Assembly (NCBI GenBank): GCA_947164155.1
Contig: CAMUVS010000006.1
Coordinates: 1-51,339, forward strand
Length of the DNA stretch: 51,339 nucleotides
Direction of reading: 5' to 3'
DNA from: an uncultured Caryophanales bacterium
Lineage (GTDB): Bacteria > Bacillota_I > Bacilli_A > RFN20 > CAG-826
Below are positions 11,051-23,195 of the stretch, in pieces. The translations under genes and the position numbers were made by a program. Every line of letters begins with the position of its first letter. Position 1 is the stretch's first letter. Below the pieces are notes generated by a model. It saw only the letters and a program-made list of their open reading frames with translations, did no database searches and was not told where the DNA came from.

Positions 11051-11683
11051 TTATTCTTTGCTACGAAGAGCTTGCATTTCTTTGTAGCTCTTGAGGTTGT
11101 CTAAGCCTTGGTTAGTCGCTCTAATGATATTGATTGGAGCGCGGCTACCATAGACTTTAGAGCACACGTTTTGTACGCCAGCAAGTTCAAGAATTGCTCT
11201 AACAGGACCACCAGCGATAATACCAGTACCTTCAGGAGCAGGTTTTAAATAAACATTGCAAGCGCCATATTTGCCAACCACTTCGTGGGAAATAGTGTTT
11301 CCTTTAACTAAATGGATGGAATATAACTTTTTACGAGCTTGTTCACTAGCCTTTTTGATGGCATCTGGGACTTCAGCAGCTTTACTTAAAGCAAAGCCAT
11401 AATGTCCTTTATGATCACCAACAACAACAAGGGCGGTGAATTTCATACGACGTCCACCTTTAACGGTTTTAGAAACACGGTTGATGTAAACGACTCTTTC
11501 TTCAAAATCGTCTTTTACTTCTTTACGTTCTCTTCTATCGTCTTTTTTGCCAGGTCTAGCGCCTTTACGGTCACCATGAGGACGTCTATCTCCGCGTGGA
11601 GCTCTTTCTTCTTTAGGAGCTTCGGTGGCTGGAGCTTCTGCTTTTGCTTCTTCTGGAGCAGCAACAACTTTTTCTTCTTCCAT
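11051..11683 (-). CDS. rpsE: 30S ribosomal protein S5 with long N-terminal low-complexity extension
   Basis: S5 core from [18 protein letters not shown]; preceded by ~60 charged/Ala-rich residues. Confidence 0.95.
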   Translation of the reverse strand: MEEEKVVAAPEEAKAEAPATEAPKEERAPRGDRRPHGDRKGARPGKKDDRRERKEVKDDFEERVVYINRVSKTVKGGRRMKFTALVVVGDHKGHYGFALSKAAEVPDAIKKASEQARKKLYSIHLVKGNTISHEVVGKYGACNVYLKPAPEGTGIIAGGPVRAILELAGVQNVCSKVYGSRAPINIIRATNQGLDNLKSYKEMQALRSKE

Positions 11684-11697
11684 GATTAATCTCCTTA

Positions 11698-12054
11698 TTA
11701 GAATTCTAAGCCAGCTTCACGAGCGGCTTCAGCAAGGGCTTTGACTCTTCCGTGATAAATATAACCACTTCTATCAAAGACCACTTTCTTAATTTTCTTA
11801 GCTTTAGCTTTTTCAGCTAAATCCGCACCAACTTTACTAGCAGCTTCAATATTGGAGCCATTTTCAAGTTTTAAGCTCATTGAACTAGATGCGACTAAAG
11901 TGACCTTTTTCACATCATCAATAATTTGAGCTTCGATGTTTTTGTTAGAACGATAGACACATAATCTTGGGCAACTACTTGTTCCAGAGACTTTAGCTCT
12001 AACACGGGCATGTCTTCTTTTTCTAGAGACATTTTTGCTTTCTTTAGAAACCAT
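11698..12054 (-). CDS. rplR: 50S ribosomal protein L18
   Basis: Sequence and operon position. Confidence 0.96.
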   Translation of the reverse strand: MVSKESKNVSRKRRHARVRAKVSGTSSCPRLCVYRSNKNIEAQIIDDVKKVTLVASSSMSLKLENGSNIEAASKVGADLAEKAKAKKIKKVVFDRSGYIYHGRVKALAEAAREAGLEF

Positions 12055-12075
12055 TTTATATACCTACCTTTCTAA

Positions 12076-12621
12076 TTATTTCTTACCACCAGCACGTTTA
12101 CCTTCTTTAGTGACAACGTGTTCGTCTTTATAACGAATACCTTTTCCTAAATATGGTTCTGGTGGTCTCACTTCACGGATTCTAGCAGCGGTTTGTCCAA
12201 CTGCTTGCTTGTCAATACCTTCAATGTCGATTTCAGTTGGAGAGACAAGAGTCACTTTGACACCTTCATTTGGTTTGATGGTGATGGTGTGGCTATATCC
12301 AGCCCATAAGACAATGTTATTGCCTTGCATTTGCGCTTTATAACCAATACCTCTCATTTCTAAGGATTTCTTATATCCTTCAGAAACTCCAACAACGGCG
12401 TTATGGATATTAGCACGGGTAGTTCCGTGATTTTGTTTTGTTTGTTTTAAGTCGTTTGCTCTTTTGCACACCACTGATGTTCCTTCGACTTCCACGGAGA
12501 TACCGTGATTCGTAGGAACAACTAAGCTACCTTTAGGACCGCTAACTTTGACGTTAGTGCCTTCAACAGTAACGGTGACTCCAGCAGGAAGAGTAATGTG
12601 TTTGTTACCAATACGTGACAT
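12076..12621 (-). CDS. rplF: 50S ribosomal protein L6
   Basis: Sequence and operon position. Confidence 0.96.
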   Translation of the reverse strand: MSRIGNKHITLPAGVTVTVEGTNVKVSGPKGSLVVPTNHGISVEVEGTSVVCKRANDLKQTKQNHGTTRANIHNAVVGVSEGYKKSLEMRGIGYKAQMQGNNIVLWAGYSHTITIKPNEGVKVTLVSPTEIDIEGIDKQAVGQTAARIREVRPPEPYLGKGIRYKDEHVVTKEGKRAGGKK

Positions 12622-12632
12622 AACTTTCCTCC

Positions 12633-13025
12633 TTACCAGACATAAGCAACGACTTCTCCGCCGATTCCTAAGGTACGAGCTTTCGCATCAGTCATCACAC
12701 CTTGGGAAGTAGAGATAATCGCAATTCCTAAGCCTTTTAAAACTCTTGGGAGTTTATCGCAGCCCACGTTCACACGTAAGCCTGGTTTAGAAATTTTCTT
12801 TAAGCCGGAGATGACTCTAGTGCCATCGCTAGCGTATTTTAAGGAAATTGATAATTCTTTTTTAGTGGTTCCTTTGACTTTATAGTCAACAATGAATCCT
12901 TCTTCTTTTAAGATCTTAGCAATTTCCACCTTCATCTTGCTAGAAGGCATTTTTACAGTTTCATATTTTAATGCATTTGCATTTCTAATGCGGGTAAGCA
13001 TATCCGCAATTGGATCTGTCATCAT
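12633..13025 (-). CDS. rpsH: 30S ribosomal protein S8
   Basis: Sequence and operon position. Confidence 0.96.
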   Translation of the reverse strand: MMTDPIADMLTRIRNANALKYETVKMPSSKMKVEIAKILKEEGFIVDYKVKGTTKKELSISLKYASDGTRVISGLKKISKPGLRVNVGCDKLPRVLKGLGIAIISTSQGVMTDAKARTLGIGGEVVAYVW

Positions 13026-13045
13026 AATCGAACTTTACCTCCTTA

Positions 13046-13231
13046 TTACCAAGATGATTTCTTTAAGCCTGGGATTTCTCCCTTGTATGCGAGTTCACGG
13101 ATACAAATACGGCATAAATGGAATTTTGAATAGACAGCATGAGGACGTCCACAACGTTCACAACGTGTGTATTCTCTAACTTTGAATTTCTTTGGTCTCG
13201 CACAGCGGACTTTAGCACTTGTTTTCGCCAT
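13046..13231 (-). CDS. rpsN: 30S ribosomal protein S14, zinc-binding type
   Basis: 61 aa with [20 protein letters not shown]. Confidence 0.96.
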   Translation of the reverse strand: MAKTSAKVRCARPKKFKVREYTRCERCGRPHAVYSKFHLCRICIRELAYKGEIPGLKKSSW

Positions 13232-13246
13232 TAGTACATCCTCCTA

Positions 13247-13945
13247 TTATCTTGAGAAAGGCATACCTAATAATTCTAATAAGGTATACGCTTCTTTATC
13301 AGTTTTAGCGGTAGTAACGACAACAACGTCCATACCTCTAACTTTTGAAACTTTATCGTAGTCAATTTCTGGGAAAATTAATTGTTCTTTGACACCTAAG
13401 GTGTAATTACCACGACCGTCAAAGGCGTTTTTAGATACACCACGGAAGTCACGAACACGAGGGAGAGCGATTGACACTAATTTGTCAAAGAAGTCCCACA
13501 TTCTAATTCCTCTAAGAGTGACTTTACAGCCAATGGCTTGGCCTTCTCTTAATTTGAAGCTAGCGATGGATTTCTTAGCTTTAGTGATCACAGGTTTTTG
13601 ACCAGTGATTTGAGTAAGTTCAGCGACAGCTTCTTCAAGTCGTTTGGCATCTTGAGTGGCATCACCAACACCGATGTTCACAACGATTTTATCTAAACCA
13701 GGAATTTCCATGACACTGGAGTATTTATATTGCTCCATAAGAGCTTTTTTCACTTCAGTTTCATATCTAACTTGTAATCTATTGACTACAGCGGCCTTTT
13801 TATTTCCGGTTTTAGCCTTTGGGGCTTTAGGAGCAGCTTTAGGTGCTTCTACTTTTGCTTCTGCAGGTTTTTCCGCTTTTGGTGCAGCAGGTTTTTTTGC
13901 TGTACTTGCTGGCTTTTTGGCTGCAGGTTTATTAGCTTCTGCCAT
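13247..13945 (-). CDS. rplE: 50S ribosomal protein L5 with Lys/Ala/Pro-rich N-terminal extension
   Basis: L5 core from [11 protein letters not shown]; preceded by ~54 aa K/A/P-rich sequence. Confidence 0.95.
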   Translation of the reverse strand: MAEANKPAAKKPASTAKKPAAPKAEKPAEAKVEAPKAAPKAPKAKTGNKKAAVVNRLQVRYETEVKKALMEQYKYSSVMEIPGLDKIVVNIGVGDATQDAKRLEEAVAELTQITGQKPVITKAKKSIASFKLREGQAIGCKVTLRGIRMWDFFDKLVSIALPRVRDFRGVSKNAFDGRGNYTLGVKEQLIFPEIDYDKVSKVRGMDVVVVTTAKTDKEAYTLLELLGMPFSR

Positions 13946-13959
13946 ATTTAGCTACCTCC

Positions 13960-14265
13960 TTATAATTCAGTGCCGCTAGCTTTAGCGACTCTGACTTTCT
14001 TTCCTTTAACAACCTTATGGCCAACTCTAGTTGGTTTTTTGGTTTTTGGATCAACAAGCATGACGTTAGAAGCATCAATTGGAGCGTAAATCTCGACGAT
14101 ACTTCCTTCTGGAGTTTGTTGAGTTGGTTTTTTGTGTTTCTTACGGAGATTGACACCTTCGACAACCACACGGTTAGTTTTTGGATCAACCTTTTGGATT
14201 GTTCCAGTCTTTCCCTTGTCTTTGCCAGAGATGACAATGACTTTATCACCTTTTAATAATTTCAT
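13960..14265 (-). CDS. rplX: 50S ribosomal protein L24
   Basis: KOW motif [18 protein letters not shown]; operon position. Confidence 0.96.
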   Translation of the reverse strand: MKLLKGDKVIVISGKDKGKTGTIQKVDPKTNRVVVEGVNLRKKHKKPTQQTPEGSIVEIYAPIDASNVMLVDPKTKKPTRVGHKVVKGKKVRVAKASGTEL

Positions 14266-14278
14266 TGTTTACTCCTCC

Positions 14279-14656
14279 TTATAACACTTCTGGAGCAAGG
14301 GAGAGGATTTTCATAAATCCATCAATACCCTTCTCTCTTAACTCACGGGCCACAGGTCCAAAGACACGTGTTCCGACTGGGGCATTATCATCGTTAATGA
14401 TAACAACTGCGTTATCATCAAAGGCGATGGTGCTGCCGTCAGCTCTTTGAGTTGGTTTTTTACATCTCACGATGACGCATCTGACAATGTCACCTTTTTT
14501 CACTTTTCCATTTGGAATAGCTTCTTTAACGGAACATTGGATGATATCACCGATATAAGATGTTTTTCTTTTACTTCCTCCGTAGAGGGTGAAAGCGCGA
14601 ACTTTACGAGCGCCACTATTATCAGCGACAACAAGATTTGTTTCCTTCTGGATCAT
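14279..14656 (-). CDS. rplN: 50S ribosomal protein L14
   Basis: Sequence and operon position. Confidence 0.96.
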   Translation of the reverse strand: MIQKETNLVVADNSGARKVRAFTLYGGSKRKTSYIGDIIQCSVKEAIPNGKVKKGDIVRCVIVRCKKPTQRADGSTIAFDDNAVVIINDDNAPVGTRVFGPVARELREKGIDGFMKILSLAPEVL

Positions 14657-14658
14657 AA

Positions 14659-15054
14659 TTATTCGGCCTCCTTTTCTTCTTTAGCTGGTTCTGCTTCTTC
14701 AACTTTCTCTGCTGCAGGTTTCTCTTCGACTTCTTCAGCAGGAATTTCACCAGTAAGAATTTCTTCTTTTAATTCTTTTTCTGCCTCTTTAACAGACATT
14801 TCGGCAGTCTTATCGATTGAGACTAATCTCCATCTTTTGGTAGCGGAGAGTTTTCTAGTTTCCATGATGGTCACGACATCTCCAACTTTAGCCTCATTCT
14901 TTTCATCGTGCGCGTAATACTTCTTTCTATATTTAACGCGCTTGCCATACTTAGCGTGTTTTTTGTGAGTTTCAACAAGGACACCGATGGTCTTGTCGTT
15001 TTTATCACTAACAACTACGCCTTGAATGGAACGTCTTAAGTTTCTTTCTTCCAT
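14659..15054 (-). CDS. rpsQ: 30S ribosomal protein S17 with acidic C-terminal extension
   Basis: S17 core then [43 protein letters not shown]. Confidence 0.95.
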   Translation of the reverse strand: MEERNLRRSIQGVVVSDKNDKTIGVLVETHKKHAKYGKRVKYRKKYYAHDEKNEAKVGDVVTIMETRKLSATKRWRLVSIDKTAEMSVKEAEKELKEEILTGEIPAEEVEEKPAAEKVEEAEPAKEEKEAE

Positions 15055-15068
15055 TTTTAACGATCTCC

Positions 15069-15269
15069 TTATTTAGATTCATTTAATTCTCTTTCACGTA
15101 ACACCATGTTTACGCGGGCGATATCTTTTCTCACGCCAATGACTTCTTCTCCTCTTTCAAGAGTTCCGACAGCTTTTTTACGTCTTAACTCGAAGAGTTG
15201 TTCTTTTAATGAGTAGAGCTTTTCTTTAAGTTCACTCGTAGACATTTCACGGACTTCACTAATTTTCAT
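15069..15269 (-). CDS. rpmC: 50S ribosomal protein L29
   Basis: Sequence and operon position. Confidence 0.95.
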   Translation of the reverse strand: MKISEVREMSTSELKEKLYSLKEQLFELRRKKAVGTLERGEEVIGVRKDIARVNMVLRERELNESK

Positions 15270-15274
15270 TGCTA

Positions 15275-15685
15275 CTACTCTCCTTTTCCGACAACTTTAC
15301 ATTTGATTGGGAGTTTATAAGCAGCAAGTCTAAGAGCTTCTCTTGCGACTTCGGCTTCAACGCCACCAATTTCAAACATTACTTGTCCTTGTTTAACTAC
15401 TGCGACCCAGTCTTCTGGAGATCCTTTACCAGATCCCATACGAACTTCGGCAGGTTTCTTTGTTTTTGCTAAGTGAGGGAAAATTCTAATCCAAATTTGT
15501 CCTCCACGTTTGGTATATCTAGATAATACAATACGGGCAGCTTCGATTTGTCTTGTGGTAATCCAAGCACCTTCAAGGGCTTGTAAACCAAATTCACCAA
15601 AGCTGATTTCTGTACCGCCTTTTGCGTGTCCTTCATATTTAATAATATGTGGACGACGATATTTCACTCTGTTTGGTTGTAACAT
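15275..15685 (-). CDS. rplP: 50S ribosomal protein L16
   Basis: Sequence and operon position. Confidence 0.96.
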   Translation of the reverse strand: MLQPNRVKYRRPHIIKYEGHAKGGTEISFGEFGLQALEGAWITTRQIEAARIVLSRYTKRGGQIWIRIFPHLAKTKKPAEVRMGSGKGSPEDWVAVVKQGQVMFEIGGVEAEVAREALRLAAYKLPIKCKVVGKGE

Positions 15686-15688
15686 CTC

Positions 15689-16360
15689 TTACTCTCCCTT
15701 CTCGCTTTTCTTAAGTTCTGGGCGGATTTCTCCTCTACAGATCCAGACCTTAACACCTAAGCGGCCATATTGAGTAGCTGCTTCACTGACTGCGTAATCG
15801 ATATCACTTCTAAGGGTGTGTAGAGGAATAACTCCTTCTTTATAGCCTTCGCTTCTAGCGATATCAGCACCACCAAGTCTACCAGAGACCATGGTTCTAC
15901 ATCCTTTAGCGCCAGCTTTTCTCACTCTTTGAATAGCTTTCTTTTGCACAGTTCTGAAGCTTGCTCTTTCTTCTAATTGTTTTGCAATTGTTTGGGCAAC
16001 GATTGTCGCATCTAAGTCAGGATTCTTGACTTCCACTACGTCCACGCGCACGCTCTTATTTTTAATTAATTTAGCGAGTGCTTCTTTTAAGGCTAAGATG
16101 TTTTTACCATCTTGACCAATAACAACACCTGGACGAGCAACGAATGTTTTGACGACAACACTAGTGCCTTTATCTGTTTTGGTTCTTTCGATTTCAACAT
16201 GAGATAATAATGCTTCTTTTAAAGAACTTGCGAGATATTTACGAATTTTAACGTCTTCATTTAAGTAGACAGGGTATTCTTTGTCTTCGGCGAACCAACG
16301 AGAATTCCAATCCTTGTTGACACCGATACGCATACCTACTGGATTAACTTTTTGACCCAT
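15689..16360 (-). CDS. rpsC: 30S ribosomal protein S3
   Basis: KH domain; MGQKVNPVGMRIGV start; operon position. Confidence 0.97.
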   Translation of the reverse strand: MGQKVNPVGMRIGVNKDWNSRWFAEDKEYPVYLNEDVKIRKYLASSLKEALLSHVEIERTKTDKGTSVVVKTFVARPGVVIGQDGKNILALKEALAKLIKNKSVRVDVVEVKNPDLDATIVAQTIAKQLEERASFRTVQKKAIQRVRKAGAKGCRTMVSGRLGGADIARSEGYKEGVIPLHTLRSDIDYAVSEAATQYGRLGVKVWICRGEIRPELKKSEKGE

Positions 16361-16373
16361 TGTATCTATCTCC

Positions 16374-16856
16374 TTATCTCATTTTGACCACCACAGTAAT
16401 GTGGCAGCATCTTTTCACTAAACCAGAAGCGGAACCTTTTGCTCTTGGTAAGTATCTTCTCATTTTTAAGCCATCATTAGCATAGATTTCTTTGACATAT
16501 AATTTGTCTTCATCCATACCGAAGTTATTGATAGCATTTGCCGCAGCGGACTTAATTACTTTAGTAACTGGTTCACATGCTGCACGGTTGATGTTTCTTA
16601 ATAAACCTAAGGCAACTTTGACATCCTTACCTCTCACTTGGTCGATGACTAAGCGAGCTTTTCTAGGAGTTAAGCGAACGTTTGTCGCGGTCGCTCTTGC
16701 TTCTGTTGGCATTGGCTTTTTAGGAGCTTCAACCTTCTTATCTTCTTTTTTAGCCTTTTTGGCTTTAGGAGCTTCTTCTACTGGAGCAACTTCTTTGACT
16801 TCTGCTTCGGCTTTTTTGCTTGCCTTCTTAGCAGGGGCTTTCTTTGTTTCTGCCAT
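16374..16856 (-). CDS. rplV: 50S ribosomal protein L22 with N-terminal low-complexity extension
   Basis: L22 core from EARATATNVRLTPRKARLV; preceded by ~50 aa K/A/E/P-rich. Confidence 0.95.
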   Translation of the reverse strand: MAETKKAPAKKASKKAEAEVKEVAPVEEAPKAKKAKKEDKKVEAPKKPMPTEARATATNVRLTPRKARLVIDQVRGKDVKVALGLLRNINRAACEPVTKVIKSAAANAINNFGMDEDKLYVKEIYANDGLKMRRYLPRAKGSASGLVKRCCHITVVVKMR

Positions 16857-16871
16857 TATTAGAACCTCCTA

Positions 16872-17165
16872 TTATTTACCAGCCGCAGCTGCTTTATCTT
16901 CAGCAGTGTGGCCTGTATGACCGGTGTATTTTCTGGTTGGAGAGAATTCACCGAGTTTATGTCCTACCATATCATCTGTGACGTAAACGGAGATGTGTTC
17001 TTTTCCGTTATAGACCGCGAAGGTGTGTCCGACGAATGATGGGTAGATTGTAGAACGGCGGGACCATGTCTTAATGACTTCTTTTTTGCCAGCAGCATTT
17101 AAAGCTTCGACTTTTTTCATTAAGTGTTCATCACAGAATGCGCCTTTTTTCAAACTTCTTGCCAT
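16872..17165 (-). CDS. rpsS: 30S ribosomal protein S19
   Basis: Sequence and operon position. Confidence 0.96.
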   Translation of the reverse strand: MARSLKKGAFCDEHLMKKVEALNAAGKKEVIKTWSRRSTIYPSFVGHTFAVYNGKEHISVYVTDDMVGHKLGEFSPTRKYTGHTGHTAEDKAAAAGK

Positions 17166-17178
17166 TTGCGTTTACCTC

Positions 17179-18012
17179 CTATTTCGCGTTACGTCTACGA
17201 ATAATTAATTTAGTAGACTTTTTCTTATTATTTCTGGTCTTAACACCCATTGCACGTTTACCCCAAGGAGTTCTTGGTGCATCACGTCCAACTGGACATT
17301 TACCTTCACCACCACCATGTGGGTGATCGTTAGGGTTCATAACGGAACCTCTAACTGTTGGTCTAGTACCGTACCATCTGGTTTTACCAGCTTTACCAAG
17401 ATTGATTAAGTTCCAATCTTCGTTACCAACGGTACCAACTGTCGCTCTACAAGTTGCGAGAACTTTTCTCATTTCTCCACTTGCGAGTCTAAGCATGACA
17501 TATTTGCCTTCGCTACCGAGGACTTGAGCAGCCGCTCCAGCAGCACGACATAATTGTCCGCCTTTTCCTGGAACTAATTCGACGTTATGGACGAATGTAC
17601 CTTCAGGAATGTTCTTTAATGTAAGGGCATTACCGGTTTTAATATCAGCGGTTTCCCCAGATATGATTTTATCCCCGACTTTGAGATCTTTAGGTGCTAA
17701 GATGTATCTCTTTTCACCATCTAAGTAAGCGACTAAGCAGATGTTAGCGTTACGGTTTGGATCGTACTCAACAGTCTTTACAACAGCAGGGATATTGTCC
17801 TTATTACGTTTGAAGTCAATTACACGATATTTACGTTTGTGACCTCCACCAATGTGACGGCAGGTAATAACGCCTTGGTTATTTCTTCCGCCAGATTTGG
17901 ATAAGCTGACTAATAAACTTTTTTCAGGAGTGCTTGTTGTAATTTCTTCGAATGTCGAGTTTGTCATGTTTCGTCTACTTGCAGAAGTAGGCTTGTAAGT
18001 TCTAATTGACAT
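17179..18012 (-). CDS. rplB: 50S ribosomal protein L2
   Basis: Sequence incl. [23 protein letters not shown]. Confidence 0.97.
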   Translation of the reverse strand: MSIRTYKPTSASRRNMTNSTFEEITTSTPEKSLLVSLSKSGGRNNQGVITCRHIGGGHKRKYRVIDFKRNKDNIPAVVKTVEYDPNRNANICLVAYLDGEKRYILAPKDLKVGDKIISGETADIKTGNALTLKNIPEGTFVHNVELVPGKGGQLCRAAGAAAQVLGSEGKYVMLRLASGEMRKVLATCRATVGTVGNEDWNLINLGKAGKTRWYGTRPTVRGSVMNPNDHPHGGGEGKCPVGRDAPRTPWGKRAMGVKTRNNKKKSTKLIIRRRNAK

Positions 18013-18049
18013 TACTTTTTCCTCCTATAGTTTGAGAATATGAACTTGA

Positions 18050-18391
18050 TTATTCTCTGAATAAGTCGATTGCTTCACCACTTGCGATAGTGACAATCGC
18101 TTTCTTATAGCCTTGGATGTATCCGTGATAACGGGTACCTCTTGTTGTGGCTTTAGCGTGGACGTTAACGATTCTGACATCAACAACTTTCACTTGGAAG
18201 ATTCTTTCAAATGCAAGTTTGACTTCAGTCTTGTTAGCATCTTTTGCGACTTTAACAGTGACTTTGTTGCTGTTTTGCATACCTGCCATACTCTTTTCAG
18301 TGATGACTGGCTTTAAGATTACAGCAAAGTCTCTTTCTGTTGGTTTTTGGAAGCTACTTTTTGGAGCTTCAACTTTCTTCTTGGCTGCCAT
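18050..18391 (-). CDS. rplW: 50S ribosomal protein L23
   Basis: L23 core with ~20 aa N-terminal extension; operon position. Confidence 0.95.
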   Translation of the reverse strand: MAAKKKVEAPKSSFQKPTERDFAVILKPVITEKSMAGMQNSNKVTVKVAKDANKTEVKLAFERIFQVKVVDVRIVNVHAKATTRGTRYHGYIQGYKKAIVTIASGEAIDLFRE

Positions 18392-19029
18392 TATTTAAGT
18401 GCCTCCTCAACTTCTTTAACTGCGGCTTCACTCATAACTAATTTCTCAGCATTTAATAAGTCAAATACAGAGACGTTATCAGTGGTAACCACTTTGGCGT
18501 AATTTACGTTACGCACGCTGGCGAATAAATTCTCATCAATTTCGCTCACAACCACGAGAGTCTTAACTTCGGATTTAAGAGCAGCAAGCATCTTGACGAA
18601 TTCTTTAGTCTTTTTACCTTCGAATTTGATTTCGTTAACAACAACGAGATCTTTTGGGGTCTTAAGAGATAAAGCGCTTCTTAAGGCTAATTGATGTTCT
18701 TTTCTGTTTTGGGATAATGTGAAGTTTTGGTTACCAACTGGTCCAAATACTGTTCCACCACCAACCCAGATTGGGGATCTAGAGCTACCAGCACGGGCTC
18801 TACCTGTTCCCTTTTGTCTCCATGGTTTCTTACCACCACCAGAGACTTCGTGTCTAACTTTGGTCTTAGCAGTTGCTTGACGTTGGTTAGCTTGCTCGAC
18901 TTGGACGGCGTTGAACATTGCTTGTTTGTGTGGTTCGACAGCGAACACAGCACCATTTAAGCTTAATTTGCCAACTTCTTCGCCGGCCATGTTAAGAACT
19001 TTAACACTGACGGTTTTCTTTTCTGACAT
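18391..19029 (-). CDS. rplD: 50S ribosomal protein L4
   Basis: Sequence incl. KPWRQKGTGRARAGSSRSPIWVGGGTVFGP. Confidence 0.96.
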   Translation of the reverse strand: MSEKKTVSVKVLNMAGEEVGKLSLNGAVFAVEPHKQAMFNAVQVEQANQRQATAKTKVRHEVSGGGKKPWRQKGTGRARAGSSRSPIWVGGGTVFGPVGNQNFTLSQNRKEHQLALRSALSLKTPKDLVVVNEIKFEGKKTKEFVKMLAALKSEVKTLVVVSEIDENLFASVRNVNYAKVVTTDNVSVFDLLNAEKLVMSEAAVKEVEEALK

Positions 19030-19046
19030 AATGTTCTCCTTTCGTC

Positions 19047-19790
19047 CTATTCAGCTTTTGCTTCTTCAGCAACAGGAGCTTCTACTGGAGCTTCTTCTGC
19101 TTTAGGAGCTTCAACCTTTTTAACTCTTTGAATTAAAGGTTTAACACTTTCTTTGTTTTTGACTGTCTTAATTGCGGAACGGATTGTCACAATGCTCTTC
19201 TTGGAGCCTGGTAAACCGCCTTTAATTAAGATATAGCCTTTTTCGGCATCAACCTTGACCACTAATAAGTTTAATAAAGTGGCAGATTTGTTACCGTGAT
19301 GTCCAGACATGTGTTTGCCTGGCATAACACCGTGGTTATAACGACCGTTATTAGCGAAGGAACCTTGTCCTCTGTGATAACCTGAACCATGTCCTTTTGG
19401 ACCGATGTGCATATGCCATCTTTTAATAGTTCCAGTATAACCATGACCTTTACTAGTTCCGATAACATCAACGACGTCACCAGCTTGGAACATATCGGCT
19501 TTAATGAGATCACCTAATTGGTAAGAACCCATTTCATCGCCTCTTAATTCCGCGGACACGTAATGTGGAACGGTATTGGCTTTCTTTGCAATGCCTTTTT
19601 CTGCTTTGTTAGCACGAGATTCTTTCTTTTCTTCGTAACCAACTTGGACAGCGACATAGCCATCTTTCTCTAAGGTTTTAACTTGTGTAACAACGTTTGG
19701 TAAGACTTCAACGACTGTCACTGGGTATAAGGTACCATCTTCAGCGAAGACAGAAGTCATGCCCATTTTACGACCTAAAATTGCTTTCAT
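19047..19790 (-). CDS. rplC: 50S ribosomal protein L3 with acidic/Ala-rich C-terminal tail
   Basis: L3 core; C-terminal VEAPKAEEAPVEAPVAEEAKAE. Confidence 0.96.
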   Translation of the reverse strand: MKAILGRKMGMTSVFAEDGTLYPVTVVEVLPNVVTQVKTLEKDGYVAVQVGYEEKKESRANKAEKGIAKKANTVPHYVSAELRGDEMGSYQLGDLIKADMFQAGDVVDVIGTSKGHGYTGTIKRWHMHIGPKGHGSGYHRGQGSFANNGRYNHGVMPGKHMSGHHGNKSATLLNLLVVKVDAEKGYILIKGGLPGSKKSIVTIRSAIKTVKNKESVKPLIQRVKKVEAPKAEEAPVEAPVAEEAKAE

Positions 19791-19804
19791 TTCGTCTTAC
19801 CTCC

Positions 19805-20116
19805 TTAAAGTTTAATTTCGATATCTACTCCTGAAGGTAAGTCTAAGTTCTTGAGAGCTTCAAGAGTTTCCTTCTTTGGATTTGTAATATCGATAATTCT
19901 TTTGTGTGTTCTAATTTCGAATTGTTCACGAGAATCTTTGTACTTGTGAACCGCTCTTAAAATGGTAAACACTTGTTTTTCCGTTGGTAGTGGGATAGGG
20001 CCAACAACGGTCGCCCCAGAGTTCTTCGCTACTTGAACGATTCTCTCAGCAGATAAATCAAGGTTAACGTGATCATAAGCTTTGAGACGAACTCTAATCT
20101 TAGTAGTTTTTGCCAT
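19805..20116 (-). CDS. rpsJ: 30S ribosomal protein S10 (start corrected from the 140-aa ORF)
   Basis: [16 protein letters not shown] start preceded by TAGGAGGAAATTTC Shine-Dalgarno; 103 aa. Confidence 0.96.
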   Translation of the reverse strand: MAKTTKIRVRLKAYDHVNLDLSAERIVQVAKNSGATVVGPIPLPTEKQVFTILRAVHKYKDSREQFEIRTHKRIIDITNPKKETLEALKNLDLPSGVDIEIKL

Positions 20117-20247
20117 GAAATTTCCTCCTATATCACTTTCAGGCTTTGACCTCACTCTCTCAGTACGAATTCCCAGATACACCTTCATGACAACGCCTGT
20201 GGGTGTGTCCGCAACCTCGCACGTCAACGCGAGCAGTCAACGTTCAA

Positions 20248-20277
20248 ATACTACTCTTATGCGTATGTATGTGTCAA
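20248..20277 (-). promoter_or_regulatory. Sigma-A type promoter of the S10 operon
   Basis: Minus strand TTGACA-N18-TAGTAT, ~130 nt upstream of rpsJ. Confidence 0.7.
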
Positions 20278-20335
20278 TAATTTATTTATAAATATTTTTA
20301 ATAGATAAAAGTACGTCTGAAAAAAGTACAAAAAA

Positions 20336-20385
20336 ATATCAAATTTTTACGCCAACTATGATTTTAGATGGCTTATTTTTGATAT
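20336..20385 (-). terminator. Terminator downstream of queH
   Basis: Imperfect hairpin ATATCAAA..GCCA / TGGC..TTTGATAT followed on the minus strand by T-run. Confidence 0.65.
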
Positions 20386-20399
20386 TTTGACTCTTAATT

Positions 20400-21041
20400 T
20401 TAGTTACTTTTTGACTTTAGCTTCTTTTGGTATGCTTCATAAGAGTATTTGCAGCCGCAATACTCCTGAAAATACATCTCATGTTCTTTAATAATTATCA
20501 GAGATTTTTCATAGCCATCATTTTTCTTAAAATCAGCATATAACCATTTAGTTGTAGGGTAGTCTAATTGTAATTTTTTACCTATTTTATTAATATCTTG
20601 AGCATTTTTGTATCTCGAGATTGTCATCACTGTTCCATAGTAATCAAAATGATGTTTACTAGCGTATTCAAAACCTTCTTTTAAGCGCTTATTAAAGCAG
20701 ATTCGACATCTTTCATGACCTTCTTTATCATCTTTATGAGGTTCTAAATCTAAATTATATGTTTCATTATCATATTTGGTCTCAATAACTTTAATATTTG
20801 CTCCAATTTCTTTGATATAGTGCTTAAGTTCTTCTAGTCTACGATCATGTTCTTGCTTAGGATAGATGTTAGAGTTGTTATATAGGATTGTGATATCAAA
20901 ATAATCCTTGAGTAATTCATAAGGAATAGTGAAACAAGGACCACAGCAAGCATGTAACAAAAGAGTGGCCTTTTTACCACTATTTTTTATATTTTCTACT
21001 TCAATTTCGAACTTTTTTTGATAATTTATTCTATTTTCCAT
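20400..21041 (-). CDS. queH: Epoxyqueuosine reductase QueH
   Basis: [48 protein letters not shown] cysteine motifs; adjacent to queA/tgt. Confidence 0.9.
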   Translation of the reverse strand: MENRINYQKKFEIEVENIKNSGKKATLLLHACCGPCFTIPYELLKDYFDITILYNNSNIYPKQEHDRRLEELKHYIKEIGANIKVIETKYDNETYNLDLEPHKDDKEGHERCRICFNKRLKEGFEYASKHHFDYYGTVMTISRYKNAQDINKIGKKLQLDYPTTKWLYADFKKNDGYEKSLIIIKEHEMYFQEYCGCKYSYEAYQKKLKSKSN

Positions 21042-22061
21042 AAATGATCATCGAGTCGCCAAAGGAGAAAAATCTATATCTTTCATCCACAGCATGCTTA
21101 TAAACTTCAAGTGTATATTCTCTTCCTAAAAATGCAGAAACAAGCATAATCAAAGTCGATTTTGGAAGATGAAAATTCGTTATAATACAATCGACCGCTT
21201 TAAATTCATAACCAGGTTTAATAAAGATATTAGTTTCCTTTTTAATCGGAGTAAATTTGCCAAATTCTTGCATATTTGCTTCTAAAGTTCTAACCGAAGT
21301 TGTCCCAATGGCTATAATTCTTCTTTTTTCTTCTTTAGCCTTGTTTAAAATTTCACAAGCTTCACTAGAAATTTCATATAGTTCGCTGTGCATGACATGA
21401 TTATCAGTATCTTCGACTTTTATTGGCCTAAAAGTACCAAGTCCAATATGTAGTGTAATGTCTACAACAGTTATTCCCTTAGCTTTTATCTTATCAAATA
21501 GCTCTTCTGTAAAGTGAAATCCAGCAGTAGGGGCTGCTGCACTACCTTCATATTTTGCATAGACTGTTTGATATCTATCATTAGTGCATAATTGTTCTTT
21601 AATATATGGAGGAAGAGGCATCTTACCTAAAGAATCGAGTACCTCTAGGAATATTCCTTTATAGTGGAACTTCACTAAACGTAGTCCTTCTTCTTTTTCT
21701 TTGACTACTTCACCAATTAATTTACCTTCTCCAAAATTAATTTTTGCACCAACCTTTAATGATTTAGCGGGTTTGGTGAGACATTCCCAGATATCATCCT
21801 CAACTTGTTTAAGTAAAAGAAGTTCACAGTGGGCTCCTGTAATTTCTTTAATTCCAATAAGTCTAGCAGGGATAACTTTAGTATTGTTTCTAACTAAAAC
21901 ATCTCCTGGTCTTAAATATTCAAGGATGTCATAAAAATGTCTATCTTCATAAGTTTTAGTGTCTTTATTAATTGCTAATAAACGAGAATGATCCCTTTTA
22001 TCACTTGGTTTTTGGGCAATTAGTTCTTCAGGCAAATAAAAATCAAATAGATTAATATCCA

Positions 22062-22062
<1 letters not shown>
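21031..22062 (-). CDS. queA: S-adenosylmethionine:tRNA ribosyltransferase-isomerase
   Basis: [33 protein letters not shown]. Confidence 0.96.

Positions 22063-23195
<1,133 letters not shown>

Noticed and set aside
19805-20227. Extended S10 ORF (140 aa) with extra N-terminal 37 residues
   Set aside because: The canonical S10 start [11 protein letters not shown] has a strong Shine-Dalgarno; the extension falls in the probable operon leader.
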